Assembly: GCA_037042915.1 (NCBI GenBank)
Contig: CM073200.1
Span: forward strand, 3,654,832 to 3,718,831
Direction: 5' to 3'
Length of the DNA: 64,000 bases
From: Auricularia sp. M13
Lineage: Eukaryota > Basidiomycota > Agaricomycetes > Auriculariales > Auriculariaceae
This document shows positions 32,789 through 45,414 of this stretch, piece by piece (the first letter of the stretch is position 1; every line of letters starts with the position of its first letter). Both the position numbers and the translations under genes were made by a program. The notes beneath the pieces were generated by a model, which searched no databases, had not been told where the DNA came from, and saw nothing but the letters and a program-made list of their open reading frames with translations.

Positions 32789-33293
32789 ATAGACAAATTC
32801 TCTTCCTTTCCGTCTCCACCCGCCGCCGCCATCCCCTCCCACCACCACCCCCAGGACGCGACGTCTGCTGGCAAGCCATGTTTATTATGAATGCTAATTG
32901 CCTGGACGGAGTGTCCACCAAAACAACTTCTTTTTTCTGTCTTCTTGTGCATGCAGGCAATATGATCGTAGAGTCTCGTCGAATCCATTGAATGCGCCCA
33001 CAGAGTGTAGTAATGACTGCTGAGCGCTGACCTGTCCTGTAATACGGCCACTGGAGCTGCAACGTTGGCATGTCCATCCCATCTTGAAACGCAACCTGGA
33101 CTTGTTATAGGGAGGTCGAAATGGCATGGTTTGTGGGACATTTGCGTCCAGTCTCTGACCAGTTGGCGATTGTACACTTCCCGTTTGATATATATAAGCA
33201 CCAATAGCAAGACAGCGACAGCGAGCCCTTTCGACATATTACAACGATAAGCGATCCAATTGCAACGAGACACAAACCGCATACGGCGACTCT
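32789..33293. other. Convergent intergenic region, ATP1 and MBP1 3' ends
   Basis: About 500 bp. A 251-codon minus-strand open frame (32542-33297) crosses it and runs antisense into the last ATP1 exons. It contains one hydrophobic stretch (GLAVAVLLLVLIYI) but no family similarity. It is most likely chance openness plus antisense of ATP1. Confidence 0.45.
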
Positions 33294-36195
33294 TCATATG
33301 ACGCCCTCTTCCTTGACCTGTGAGGTGTGAGCATGCGCGATATTGAAACGAGGGAGAAAGAAAAGCACCTTTCGCATGAACCCAGAAACGCGTACGAAAT
33401 CCAGGTTGCCATCGCTGTCTAACGCCATCAAGAGTTTGTCGAGCAGCTGTAGAAAATTATGGGTCAGCACCAGTGGGTTGTGGGTTGCAGGCTGCGAGCC
33501 GGACTGACCGAGTCGACTTCTTCTAAGGGTACCGAGAGGCAGAGCGCGATGACCTTCTTGTACATGTATTCGCGCTCGGCGCCGACGCCCTTGAGCGCGT
33601 TGATGCGCTGCTCGACGAGGTTGTCGACACGCGCGTGCCACGCGCGCATGCGCCGCAGGCGGATGAGCGCCTCCGGGCTGTCGTCCTCCGGCAGCGGCGG
33701 GTCCTCGTCGCCGTTGACGGCTACGACCGCTGCCGCCTCGCTCTCGCCGCGGCCGAGCCACTCGAACTCGCTCTCGCCTTGCAGCGCGCGCTCGAGGTTG
33801 CGCGAGCGCGCGAGGACGAGCTCGAGCGCCGCCACGCGGCCCTTCTCCTCCTGGATCATCCGCCGCTTCTGCACGAGGGCGCGCGTCTGCACCTTGACGT
33901 GCGCATTCGCTTTCTCGTGCTGCTCCTTCTTCTCCTTCATCTCGTTGTCCCAATCCTTGCGGAGACCATTCAAGTGTTCTTGGAGATCTGCGGTAGCATT
34001 AGCGAACGCGGTCGCTTCATCGCAGTATTGAAAGATATACGTTGGAATATCTTGTCCGTTTCCTCCGGCTTTACCTCAACCTCGTTCCCGCTCTCGTCAA
34101 GGATAACGGCCAGTTGTGGGCGCGGCGCAATTGGGTCCTGAAGTACAACATGAGTAAGGTGTCGGGTCCAGAGCAGGATACCCACCTCGGGAACCAATCC
34201 ATAATCCACTGGCCGCAGGCCAAGCTTGTTGCTCAGCGTCTTGCTTGCCCCAATACCCACCAGCAGATCGGCAATGGCCTTATTCCCAATCCGGCAGGCG
34301 ATGTTGAGCGCGGTGTCGCCGTGGACATCTTGCAAATCCACGACAGTCTTGAAATCTGGATTAGGGCCACCGGTGTCCCGGAGGACCTCGAAAATGGTCA
34401 ACAAGTAGTACCGCGCAGCCGAGGCGCGTCCCGTGATGTTGGCGACATGACAGATATGGTGCAGGACGCTCTTGCGCGAGTGGTCGAGAGTGCGGATGCT
34501 GGGCGCGAGGAGAGTCGCGAGCTGACGGAAGGTCTGCTTCTCGTAGTTGTGCAAGGCAAGGACCGCACGCATCAGCGCCGTCTCGCCGCTATTGTTGCCG
34601 CGATCAATGTCTGCGCCAGACGTGACGAGGGCCTCGCAGCAGTTCTGGCGCGCCAGCGAAGCGGCGATATGCAGCGCCGTGTGCCCCTGGTCGTCGAGGG
34701 GCGCGTCCCAGTCGGGGCGCGCCGACGGGCTCGTGATCTGCTCAAGCAGTGCGCCCGGGTCGTCGCCCTTCTGAATGATGGACAAGATGGCGGCACCTCG
34801 TGGGCTGCGCAGGGCGAGGAGTGGCGTCTCGCGAAGACCCTCGATGCCAGGCGCTTTGCTCGCGATGCGGGGTACGAGACTCACAGGGGCGCCGTTAGCG
34901 GCGGCCTTGCCGTTGGTTCGGGGCCCCGGAATTGGCGCGGGCGGCTGCAGCCCTCCCATGTGTACGTCGTCTCCTGGGGCTCCTGGGCGAGGAGACGCTG
35001 TGCCGTTGGGCGCTGCGCTCGCTGGCCGAGCGGGTGGCGCCGTGCCTTGGGTTCGCGCGCGTTTCGCGGCCGGCTGGTCTGAGTTCTCTTTGTCGGTGTG
35101 GGGCGCGCCGCCGGCGGGGGTGGGCGGACGCGACTTGTCTGCCACATCGTCGATGGAGCCCCTGGGACGCTTGAGCGAGGACGCGGCCGCCACGGCGTCG
35201 CGCGCGGAGCGGGAGTGGGGATCAAAGGTGATGGGCGGCGCCGGCGCGCTGCCTGGGCGGGAGCCCTGTGGCGCCGGTGCTGGCTGCGGGAGGCCGTAGA
35301 CTGGCTGAGGCGGGCGTGCGCCCTTGATGAGGCCCATGGGCGCGCCCTGGGGGAGCATGGCCTGGGGCATGTTGGGGTGGTAGGGCGGGTACATGCCTGG
35401 CGGCGGCGCCGGGTAGTAGTTCATGTGTCCTGGGAAGCGCTGCTGGGGATGCATCATGCCTGGGGGGAACTGCATGCCGGGCGGCGGCGGCATGCCCGCA
35501 TATAACTGCTGGTGCGGGATGAAGTCGAACAGGGGCCCGAGGAGCGGCCCGACGCCATATTGCGCGGCGAGTTCGCGGCCGCGCTCGAGCGGGATCCTGG
35601 GCGGGGCCTGGGTGAGACTGGGCGGCGGGGGCGGGGCCGCAAGGGAGGAGAACGCACCACGTGCCCTGGTACTTGCCGTAGCCGCCCTGGACAATGTCGT
35701 GCTTGCCGGGCAGGATATCCTTCTCGAGTATCTTGGTACGGCGGCCCTTTTCGATCCCCGCGACCTTGAGGATCTGGGTCGCGTTCACGTACGAGTCTGG
35801 CCGCCGCCGCATGACCGCGATCCCGCGGACCATGCACTCGAACACCTGCATCCGTGACCGTGACCGTGAGCCACCACCACAGACCGCCGCCCGCCGCCCG
35901 CCGCGCTGCGCACCTGCACCGAGCTGTAGACCGCGTTGTATATCTTGATGGGCGCCGGCGCACGCGGCATCCCTCCCATGCCCGCCAGATGCGGCGCGTG
36001 CACCAGCGCCTGCTGCCCCATCGCCGGCCCCGCCCCAGGCCCTGCGTGCGACGGCCCGGGCGCGAGCAGCGGCTGCCCCGGGCCTCCTGGCGCTGCGTGG
36101 CTCGACATGGAAGATGGCGGCACCTGCGGAGGCTGCTGGCTGCCCGTCGGCGCCGGTGAAGACATTGGTATAACGCTTTCAAGCTCCGCCGGCAC
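33294..36195 (-). CDS. MBP1: APSES cell-cycle transcription factor, Mbp1/Swi4-like (MBF)
   Basis: DNA-binding subunit of the G1/S factor MBF. The KilA-N/APSES domain spans the 5' exons: IKIYNAVYSSVQ/VFECMVRGIAVMRRRPDSYV, NATQILKVAGIEKGRRTKI, LEKDILPGKHDIVQGGYGKY, QGTW/IPLERGRELAAQYGV. A long Pro/Gly/Met-rich linker follows. Ankyrin repeats then appear (LDDQGHTALHIAASLARQNC, DIDRGNNSGETALMRAVL, DVHGDTALNIACRIGNKAIA). A coiled coil of about 150 residues (KEKKEQHEKANAHVKVQ) comes next, with a C-terminal helix (LLMALDSDGNLDFVRVSGFM, then RKVKEEGVI). Start at 36195 (MPAELESVIP) or Met at 36165 are both possible. The YVC1 start on the other strand is 17 or 47 bp away. No frame breaks. Confidence 0.92.
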
Positions 36196-36212
36196 AGCTC
36201 CCTCGCCTCCAA

Positions 36213-39200
36213 ATGCCCGCCGACGACGACGAGACCGCGCCGCTGCTCTCCCCCGCCGACGCCATCGAGAACACGCCCGTCTACCCCGTGCTCCATCTTA
36301 TAAGAACGGCGAGCAATTTATCCATTTTAATTCCCAGAATTGCTCATTTATTTCCCGTTGCGCACAGGACGTCGAGGTGCGCGCCGCCGGGCACAGTTGA
36401 ACGCGCTGCACGCTGACCGCCGCCGTCCCACAGCACTTCATCGGTGCGCAACGCGATTCCGAGCCCGCGTTGTGCCCGCTAACGCTCAGCCAGATACGCC
36501 GCTGACCTATGACGCCGTAAGCCACACGCCGGCCACAGCGCCCGGCCGCCTGACCCCCGCCTGCAGCTCACCGGCCCAGACCTCACCTACTCGCTCGTAA
36601 AGCACGTCTCACGCTCCCATAACGACGCCCCTGTTAACCCTGCTGCCCCGCGCACCACAGGCCGCTGTGCGACAAGTACCATGCGTTCCAGCGCAAGGGC
36701 AACAAGGCCATCGTCTTCTGCCTCCTCCTTAACCGCGCTCACTTCATGCGCGACTCGTCCACCTCCACCTCGTGCGTCATGAGCCCTGTGTCGCTGCTTA
36801 TGCTGACAACAGCCCAGCAACATCTCGCGTTCGCGCGCGACCCTTTGCGAAATCATTGCCATACGCCTTCTCGCAGAATGGGACGACATCCTCGAGCTCG
36901 CCGCAGTCACCACCATAGCCTGGCCCATATTCAACGGCGCCGACCCCGAGGTCCTCTCCAAGGCGAACCAGTACGCCGACGGTCTGCAGCAGGAACGCGT
37001 GGGAAACGCGATAGAAATGGCCATCATCTCCAAGGCGAAGCGCTTCATCAAGTCCAGCTCCTGCCAAAAGGTCATCGACAACATCTGGAGGTAAGTACGA
37101 CAGGGATTGTCGATATTAGCGCCGATGCTTAACCGCGGTCTCCTGTCCCCTAGCGGCAAGTGCGTTTACACGGCCGAGAGCAGTCACTCTATCATATCCG
37201 ACGTTCGTACTCCGCGGTGCGCGTGCATAGGGGCTGACAGCGCTGCAGACGTACAAACGAAATCCTATACGACTTTACGACCCGCACAAGGCGCCCCTGC
37301 TCGATCACTACCGGTAAGTGGTCCCATCCTCGCACCTCCCGGCGTATTTCTCAGAGAATCATTGCCGAGCAGACTCAAAGTCCCTGCGATTCGCTCCGTG
37401 CTTGAATATTGGAGGTGTGCACGCAATGACGCACGTGCGTCCATATCAAATCTCACACTTACAGCTTTCTGCTGCTGTTTATCCTCTTCATCGTTGCACT
37501 CGAGGATAATAATGTTGGCTATCTCACAAATTCAGAGATAGTATTTATGATCTACGCTTTCGGTAAGTGTGCTGGCGCAAGCGGCACCGAATGTTAACAC
37601 CCTGTATGCAGGCTTCTCGTTGGAGAAGGTGGCAACTATGCAAGAGCATGGGCTACGAGGTATATGCTGCACTCAATTGTACTCACCGCGCTAAACGCCT
37701 CCCCAGTATATGTTAACGGCACATGGGTGAGTTCTTTTCCGCCAAGTTGGCAGTCTTTACAGACGGTACGACGGCAAGAACGGATTTGACTTGGTCTTCG
37801 GTGAGTGTTGGCAACATCCTCTTTCGTTAGTCTACGACTTATTCCTACCAGTCACGATATACTCCGCGTATCTTTCGCTCCGCCTTCATGGCATCTATAA
37901 TCATCGTGCGTGTCAGCCCAATTGCCTCGATTTTATTGCTGATCATTTGCAAAGATCAATGGGCAAGAGAAGCAGGGCGAGCAGCTTTTCGTATGTACTT
38001 CCCGAATTGACTGACCTTCGCCTGTAGGCTCGACATCCTAGCGCTCGCCGCAGTATTGATCTTTCCTCGGTCCGTGAAGTCATAGACAAATATTGTCTAT
38101 CCTCTGTCTGAATTGCAACAAAGACTAGCATTCGTGACACTGTCCAGCAATCTACTCGTTCTGTATGTCCAGATGCCAACTCCACATCTCACATACTAAC
38201 GAGCACTAGGTCACTCCGGTCGATGTTTGTCGAGTTTGCAAACCTGATGTTCATCGCCGCGTTCATCTTCGCGGGGTTCTTGTACGCGCTGTGGACGTGC
38301 GTGACTTCTTTAGACCGTTCTACACTGCGTGGAATCGATGTGCTTATTCTTTACTGCCTTAGGTTGAGCCGTGGGACCGGTCGCGAATCGTGCGTTGACC
38401 ACCTTGCTTCGTGCTTTGAATCCTGAGTCTTGACGGTCCGGGCGACCGTAGATATGACCCTGGCCAGTCAGTTCTTCCCATTATCCTTAGATAAACTTCA
38501 CGGCGTAATGCTCCTTTTTTACAGGATCACCTGGTGGTGCGTTGCAGATATCCATGCTCCGGCCATTACTTACGTGACGGCTGAAGGATGCTTGACCTCT
38601 GGTTTGGTCTGGACGCTACCGGCTTTCAGTTATCGAGTATGCAAGCCAAGTACGCGTTGGAGCCGCTTCGTCTTAATTATTTTCTACAGCAAACTTCCAC
38701 CCCATTTTCGGGCCCGTACTGTGAGCCCTAGCAGGTCCCTGCCCTGTACTTGCACTCACGCTGCGTAGATTTACGCTATACGCCGCCTTGAGTAATACGC
38801 TCCTGCTTACGGTGCTTGTCTCGGTGCGTCGTCTCTTGTGCATTGTACACCTACAAAGGCGCTGACTGGATCTCGTAGATTCTGTCGCATACGTTTTCGA
38901 CGATTAGCGGAGACGCTGAAGCTGAGGTAGGTCCTGAATATTTATTGCCCAAGGCCAATATCCGATACCGCACCTCAGGCCATGTTCCGGCGCGCCGTTT
39001 CTACCATTGAAGGGTGCGTGGTTGTTCAGTTTGCTGATGGGCCTGTTAATTCGATACTCCGCAGTGTCAAAGGTGAATAAACACCAGGGCGTGGGGGAAC
39101 TGCATTGCTCAACGTATACCAGCGGATGCACTGTTCAGCTACCTTCCACCGGTAAACATCATTGCGTTGGTGTTCTTCCTGCCGTTGAGCTATATCCTGT

Positions 39201-40524
39201 ACGTGAGGCTTGCTTGCATTCATTATCGCCTGGTGGTTTACCACTCTCCAATAGCTCTCCAAGATGGTTCCACAAGGTAAATTCCATTCGATGATTTGGA
39301 TTGCGCTATGGACTGCAACCAGGTCAACGTTGTGTTTATCAGGTGAGCAGCGCGAGCTTTTGTTCAGATCATGCCTAACGCGTTACAGGGTGGCCAATCT
39401 TCCGATACTACTGTTCATTGCGTTCTACGAGCGCCAGGCAGAGGACCTGAGAGATCTCTCGTTTTCTGAGGCAGTTAGCAATATCGCTGAGCGGGTTTAC
39501 GATGCTCTGCCACGTCGGATCAAGCGCCTCAGTAAGCTCGACGGCTTTGTTATTCCTCCTGTTGCTGACCGCTCCGTACAGCTTTGTTTGAAGGCATTGT
39601 CGGCGGTGGACCAGATATCGATGCCGTATTCGAGATCGAGGAGGAACTTGAGAGCGAAGCTGACATGCGGCAGTCACAATTTTTGTCGCCGTCCAGATGA
39701 ACCTTCAAGAGCACATACAGACCGAGGCGGCGCAGCCTCGAATGGACCAGTTACCCCCGCCATTTGGTACGGATTCCTCGGCAGCCCCGACTAACGCGTC
39801 GACTCCCGCGCCATCCCGCGACGGCGACGATTGCGCCTGCACCGGAACGGCCCGCGTCCCTTCGTCGACTGCGCACCCTCCTGCTGCCGGCGCTCACGCT
39901 TTTCCACGTTCTCCTTCGCCAGTGGCACCAACAATGCCGTCGAGCACACCGCCGTCCTCACCCGGCGGGGGCACGGGTATTTCGGCCACGATATTCCTGT
40001 GCCTCCGCGACCGCGACGCCGCAGTAGGCTCTACTCGCAAATGCAGCGGCCTGACCTCGCAGTCGGCCCACCCGTCCCCAGCAGTCCTCTCACGCAAATC
40101 TACCAGCCGCTTGTCGTTGACCTCGAGGAAGACATCCCGGAGGAGAGCGAACTCCCGCCCGGGCCAGGCGGGGTCCGACGCGGATGTCGATGCATAGGCG
40201 TACTGCGACGGAGCCCATGAATCATCTGCCGCTGCCGTCGCCCATGCCAGTGGCCCTGCCGCGGAGAACGCCTACTGTCGTGGGTGGCTTGAGCGCGTCG
40301 CGCAACGTCAGTGGAGCGCACAGTGCGATGAGTCGACGTCGCCACACGAAATCAGCGAGAGTCCGAGAACGGATCTCGGTGCTGTCGGGGACGCCACGGG
40401 CGCTGCTGGGGGAGACAATTCGCATTCTGAATTCACCGCGCGGTTGGCGGCTATCGAGGCGCGTCAGGCGCGGATTGAGGACTTGCTCCAGCGACTTGTG
40501 GGGATGCAGGCTGGTCAGCGCTAG
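36213..40524 (+). CDS. YVC1: Vacuolar TRP-family calcium channel Yvc1/TRPY1
   Basis: Cation channel of the vacuole membrane that releases calcium under osmotic or mechanical stress. The gene is split into many small exons. Family blocks in order: ETAPLLSPADAIENTPVYPV, DLTYSLVRPLCDKYHAFQRK, GNKAIVFCLLLNRAHFMRD, RVGNAIEMAIISKAKRFIKS, SSCQKVIDNIWSGKCVYTAE, DPHKAPLLDHYR, LKVPAIRSVLEYWSFLLLF (membrane), GFSLEKVATMQEHGLR, NGFDLVFVTIYSAYLSLRL, FANLMFIAAFIFAGFLYALW, GLDATGFQ (pore region), AALSNTLLLTVLVSILSHTF, AMFRRAVSTIEGVK and WFHKVN. After SEADMRQSQFLSPS comes a disordered cytosolic tail whose exon joins are uncertain. It closes with the conserved helix LAAIEARQARIEDLLQRL, VGMQAGQR, which needs a frame change near 40150-40197. 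Confidence 0.86.
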
Positions 40525-41187
40525 AGTTTCCGATGCTTCGCACAATTTCTTTTCTGGGACGACCACTTCATGGGATATGCTGCTTGTTCTTCAATACATA
40601 CGCCAACTACTTCGCGGAAGTCACATTGCGTGCGGGTATGAATATGCAAAGGAGCAAGCAACGCGATTTGTGTACAACTCAAGCAAGCGACTATCACTCA
40701 ACGTACGATTGCAACAAGGTTGTGCATACCCTTGGTTGGTATATTAGGCGCTATATCCAGCGCTATGGGAGTATGTACAGGCAATGGAGGCGCGGATTCG
40801 CATTGTCGTCGCGCTTTGGGAAGAGACCAGGGCCCAGCGCCGGCGGTTCGCCCCGAACAACGCTCTCAGCCTTCTGGATGTGACAACTGACAGTCGTCGT
40901 ATTCACGGCGCCGATGAATATCTGGATGTCTGTTGCCAGCCGAACACTGCGTCGTAGGCCAGCGTATACTAACAGAAGGACTTCGGTTCGATTCTCTGTT
41001 TGAAGTTACAACCTTGCACATACTCAGGCTCGTGACTCTGATAGAACTCGCTCCTGCTCTACTTTCTGGGTCATTTGGGAGCGAGAGGGGCTGTAGCAAC
41101 ATTGCTCAGCTGAGCTGGGGACATTGGGAATGCAATTTGAGGGGACTTTGAGATTAGACGCTCCTATCAACCGCTTGCTTAGGAACC
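40525..41187. other. Intergenic region upstream of the GH15 gene
   Basis: About 660 bp between YVC1 and the GH15 gene, both on the plus strand. Open frames of up to 116 codons show no domain or conserved motif. No repeats seen. Confidence 0.45.
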
Positions 41188-44100
41188 ATGCCGATCTTGG
41201 ATGATATAAATCCGCGCGCCGTTGCACGGGCGGCGGTAGAGGCGATCAACCACCCCGCCATGTCCCCAGACACGAACACAGACCAGTAGGTCTGGTGGCT
41301 CGCTTCGGTTCCTTACGCTGACCGCCTGTTGCATAGTGAGCAAGGCCGTGGCTACCTCGCGATCCACGACCATGCACTGTGAGCTCGACGTCATGTGGCT
41401 GCCGCAGCGAGCTCACGACGTGCACCTCTACAGCATTGGAAACCTGCGCACTGCGGCGCTCATCAGTATGGATGGCTCAGGCACGTCCAATATGAGGCCT
41501 GGTGCGAGGTCTGCGTGCTCAGTTTCGTCGCAGTGGAAAGTTATTGCGTCCCCTACTTCGACTCGCCGTCCGTCTTTGCGCGCATCCTCGACAAAGACAA
41601 GGTGCGCGCCCGTGGAGAAATCTCTAAGCGCTGACGGTTGACGTCTGCTCCAGGGCGGCCACTTCTCCATTCGCCCCAGAGAGGATGTCAAGCACACAGT
41701 AAAGCAGGCATACTATCCCAGTTCGAATGTGCGTCTTCCAATTCCCTGCAGATGCATAATCTAACGACTCCCAGGTCCTTACGACCAAGTACAGTGTTGC
41801 ATGACTGAAACGGGCGTCAAAGCTAACAAGCGCTCAGATTTCTCAGCGAGGACGGCGTCGCCGTCGTCACAGGTATAATGCACCATTCCTCCGCACTGGA
41901 AGCTCGGCACTGACGCGCACGCTCCAGACTTTCTGCCTCGTCAAAGTGATCTGAAGAGCACCAAACCGCTGCTGTTCTGGCTTATTCGACGCGTTGAGGT
42001 ATGCATTGTTGAGACAGCTGACTGACCTCAGCTCACTTGCTTTCCTCCAACTTTAGGTCATCCGTGGTCGCATGCCGCTTCGGATGGAATGCGCGCCCGC
42101 GTTCGATTACGCTCGTGCACAACACAGCACGGACATATTGCCGGATACAAGCGTCGAAACTACATCGCAAGTCAAGGCTGTCTTCAAGAGCGAACAGCTC
42201 ACCCTAGACCTGCGTTACGTTGCCGAAGGAGCAGACAGCATCAAGGAACCGGTGGTTCAGCTCCAGCCACTCGACCTGAGTAAACAGGGCCACCTTGGTC
42301 TTGCGGTTTCGTCAGACTGTGAATTGTATGACGGACAAGCCGTGACTTTCGTGTTGCGCATTCCTCCTGGACATGAAACGCTTGACGACAGACGACCCAC
42401 GAAGGAACAAGTTGAGGCAATCGGCTTACCGATAGACGGTATACATATTTGTCTCAACAATGCATTGCAACTCCTCATGCCTATCCCAGTCGTCATCAAA
42501 GGTGCTCAAAAGCTGCGCGCCAAGGACGACCCACTGCTCACTGCAGTATGCACCTGAACCGCGCTGCGAGGTCGAGCTAACACCACTGCAGGATCTACTA
42601 CACGGGCTTTTATACGACACGAACAAATATTGGCAGAGCTGGATCTCCAAATCAACATATAAGGGGAGATGGCGCGAGGCCGTGCACCGCTCGGCGTTAG
42701 CACTCAAACTGCTCATTTTCGAGCCGACAGGCGCCGTTGTTGCATCGCCCACGTTCTCCCTCCCAGAATTCATCGGCGGGACGCGGAACTGGGACTATCG
42801 GTTCGTCGAGGAACACCCGTTCGGCGTGGATTTCTTATGATGCCCAGCTATTCCTGGATCCGCGACTCCTCGTTCACACTCTATGCGCTCATTCGTCTCG
42901 GCTTCACGCAGGAGGCGAATGCATACATGGATTTCATCTTCTCGCGCCTTCAACACCGCAATCCCGACGGCTCGCTCAACATTATGTGAGTTCTGTTCTC
43001 TACTGATTGAGACTGGTGGCCGGATGTCCGTGGCTTTCCTCTGATCCAATAGTGCTAGGTACACAATCCATGGTGGGTGTCGGCGTCGCAACGCTCTTTT
43101 TCCCAGTCGCTGACATTGTTGCGCAGGTGGATCGGATTTGGAAGAGCTTGAGCTCACGCATCTGGATGGTCACAAAGGGTGTGTATTCCTGGATGCACGT
43201 TGGAACAGTTCTAATTCTACTACTAGGTCGAAACCTGTTCGGTATGTGTCATAGCTGAACGGGTAGTCGTACCCACATAATTGCGCATTTAGCGTCGGCA
43301 ATGGAGCCGCAGACCACATACAACTGGTCTGTCAATACTGGCAATCATACAGGCATGATATTGACTATGCATAGGACATTTACGGGGAGCTCATGGATTG
43401 CGTATGGTGAGGGAAACCGATTGCTCGTCTACCCTGCGGCTAACATCTCGAGAACTAGTCTTCGCCTGTCAAAATTATTGCTTGTTGACTGACCTTGGGC
43501 AAAGATATACTTGGGACAGAAGTTCGGCAAACCATTAGTATGACTAGAATGCCTGCATATGCTCTGCGTACTGATTATGCCCCAGTCATATGAGATTTGG
43601 GTGGCCGTACGGGAATTGTATGTCCTGCATGTCCCACCGCTCTCAATACTGACGTAACCGCAGGGTCGACTGTGCGCCAGTGTAGTCGCGCCCACCGTGT
43701 CCACGTCTGACAGCAAGTAGATGTCATTGCTCACATGGACGACCGTGACTTGTATGTTTAGACCTATCACTGGATCATCCGCGTACTGATATTTCGCGCT
43801 CAGGTCAATATGGTGAGAAGGATCACGCGCGTCATGTCGCTGCACAGTGTCTGAATGGTCTTCAGGGAAGTCCGGAGTATGAAGCGCCATTTCACGGTAT
43901 GCATCATGATCTCTGACTGAGGTTTGCAATGCTAAGCGCGCTCTCTAGTACTCCAAGGTGTGCACAAAAGGCAACCTGATCCACAATAAATGATTGGATT
44001 CTTTCGCCAGGTTATGATGTGGTAAGTTAATCGAATCGTGGTGATGCTCTGATTTGAACACGCGGCACAGGGTCGCCATCGACCGAGGTACTACAATGCA

Positions 44101-44971
44101 TTTAGCCACGACGCTTCCCCGTTAATCGTAAATCAGGGATTCGTCTTGCGGACAAACGGTCTCTACCCTGCCCTCGCCGCATGGTGCGCGCTATATGAAG
44201 CATAGGACCCTCTAGACTCAAGTGCATCCACAGGAATGGCTCGCTGCACGAGACAGGCTCTACGAGGACATCATGACGAAGGCGTGGAATCCTGAAGAAC
44301 GTTTCTTTGGTCAAAGCTACGAGAACAAAGACATCGTGGATAGCGCGGTAGTCATCATGCCGTTGGTATTCTTCTCCGCACCGGTTCGTGGGGCGCCTTC
44401 ATGGCAAAGTCAGATCTCAGGCTCAGTGCTGGTGTAGACGGATAACCGCTTCATAAGCACGTTGGATAGAATACTTGCCTCTCGCGACCGGGGTGGGTTG
44501 ACGGCGAACGGATTGGTCTATCGCTACGATACAATTAAGGCGCAAGGTATGTCTCCATTTCTTGAAATACATTGTTTTGCTTTATCTCACTCAATTGCAG
44601 ACGGAGGTATGTGGGGATGTCGTTATAGGCTGACATCGGTTTAAAATCGCATAGTTGGTGGCGAGGAAGGAACCTTCTGCTTGTGCACACTCTGGTGTGT
44701 CGAAGCTCTCACTCGCGTTGGCGCATACGATCCGCCACGTTTGGCGAAAGCCGTGCGCATGTTCGAGGACTTCCTCCAGTACAGCAACCATGTAGGCTTG
44801 TGCACAGAGGAGATCGGTCCTGCAGGCGAAGGTCTCGGGAATGCTGTTCAAGGCTTCACGTATGTTGCGTTGCCCAACCGTATAACTTGACTGAAAGGCA
44901 TCCGTAGGCACGTAACTCTTATTTCGGCGGCCTATAACCTCTCCCGAACGCTCGAGCATGGCGGTCTTTAG
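41188..44971 (+). CDS. Intracellular GH15 glycoside hydrolase (glucoamylase/trehalase-like)
   Basis: Inverting alpha-glucosidase of family GH15. Starts [20 protein letters not shown] with no signal peptide, so probably cytosolic. Spliced family blocks: [188 protein letters not shown] and [20 protein letters not shown], ending SRTLEHGGL. It is cut by more than fifteen introns, including one GC-AG intron (41481-41533) and consecutive coding exons of 9, 11 and 17 nt (43949-43957, 44011-44021, 44071-44087). The exon carrying the expected SIWEV motif near 43770-43860 could not be resolved. Substrate (starch-type glucan or trehalose) is open. Confidence 0.82.
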
Positions 44972-45414
44972 ACGCACATGCTGCACCTCGGGCACCGGAA
45001 GCACACAATAAATGTTGTAATATAGAAACATCTTTCCTCAATGACTACTGTACCTTTGTCGCAGCTGAAATTGCTTCTGAAACTGGGGCACGAGACGCTC
45101 TCATGGTGACTGGATCAGGTTCCGGCCATACTGTAATTCTTTGCTGCCGGGTTCAACTCGAGATCCTCAGAGTTGGCATGCGTATTCGCAATCAAGTTAC
45201 GTTTATTCACATGCACTGCGAACTAACATGGAGAACAGCCTAATACTGGAGTAAGACGCGACGGTATAATTCAAAAGACATGCGAGCGGACTATGAGCTG
45301 ATTGCATGAAGGAGTGGGAGGTTGCTTGCTATCCTGAGAGTGAGAGGATAAATATATCAAGTACATGGGCGGCAGCGTAAGGTAGGAGACGGACAAAGCA
45401 ATGGGAAAGTAGTG
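44972..45414. other. Convergent intergenic region
   Basis: About 440 bp between the GH15 stop and the kinase stop. It is expected to hold two 3' UTRs. Nothing else recognised. Confidence 0.5.

Noticed and set aside
32542-33297. 251-codon minus-strand ORF as a membrane protein gene
   Set aside because: Half of it is antisense to ATP1 exons, it has no family similarity, and it sits where two 3' UTRs are expected.
43778-43800. A 21- to 23-nt intron placing the SIWEV exon of the GH15 gene
   Set aside because: Needs either a wrong phase or a GC donor with an implausibly short intron; left unresolved.
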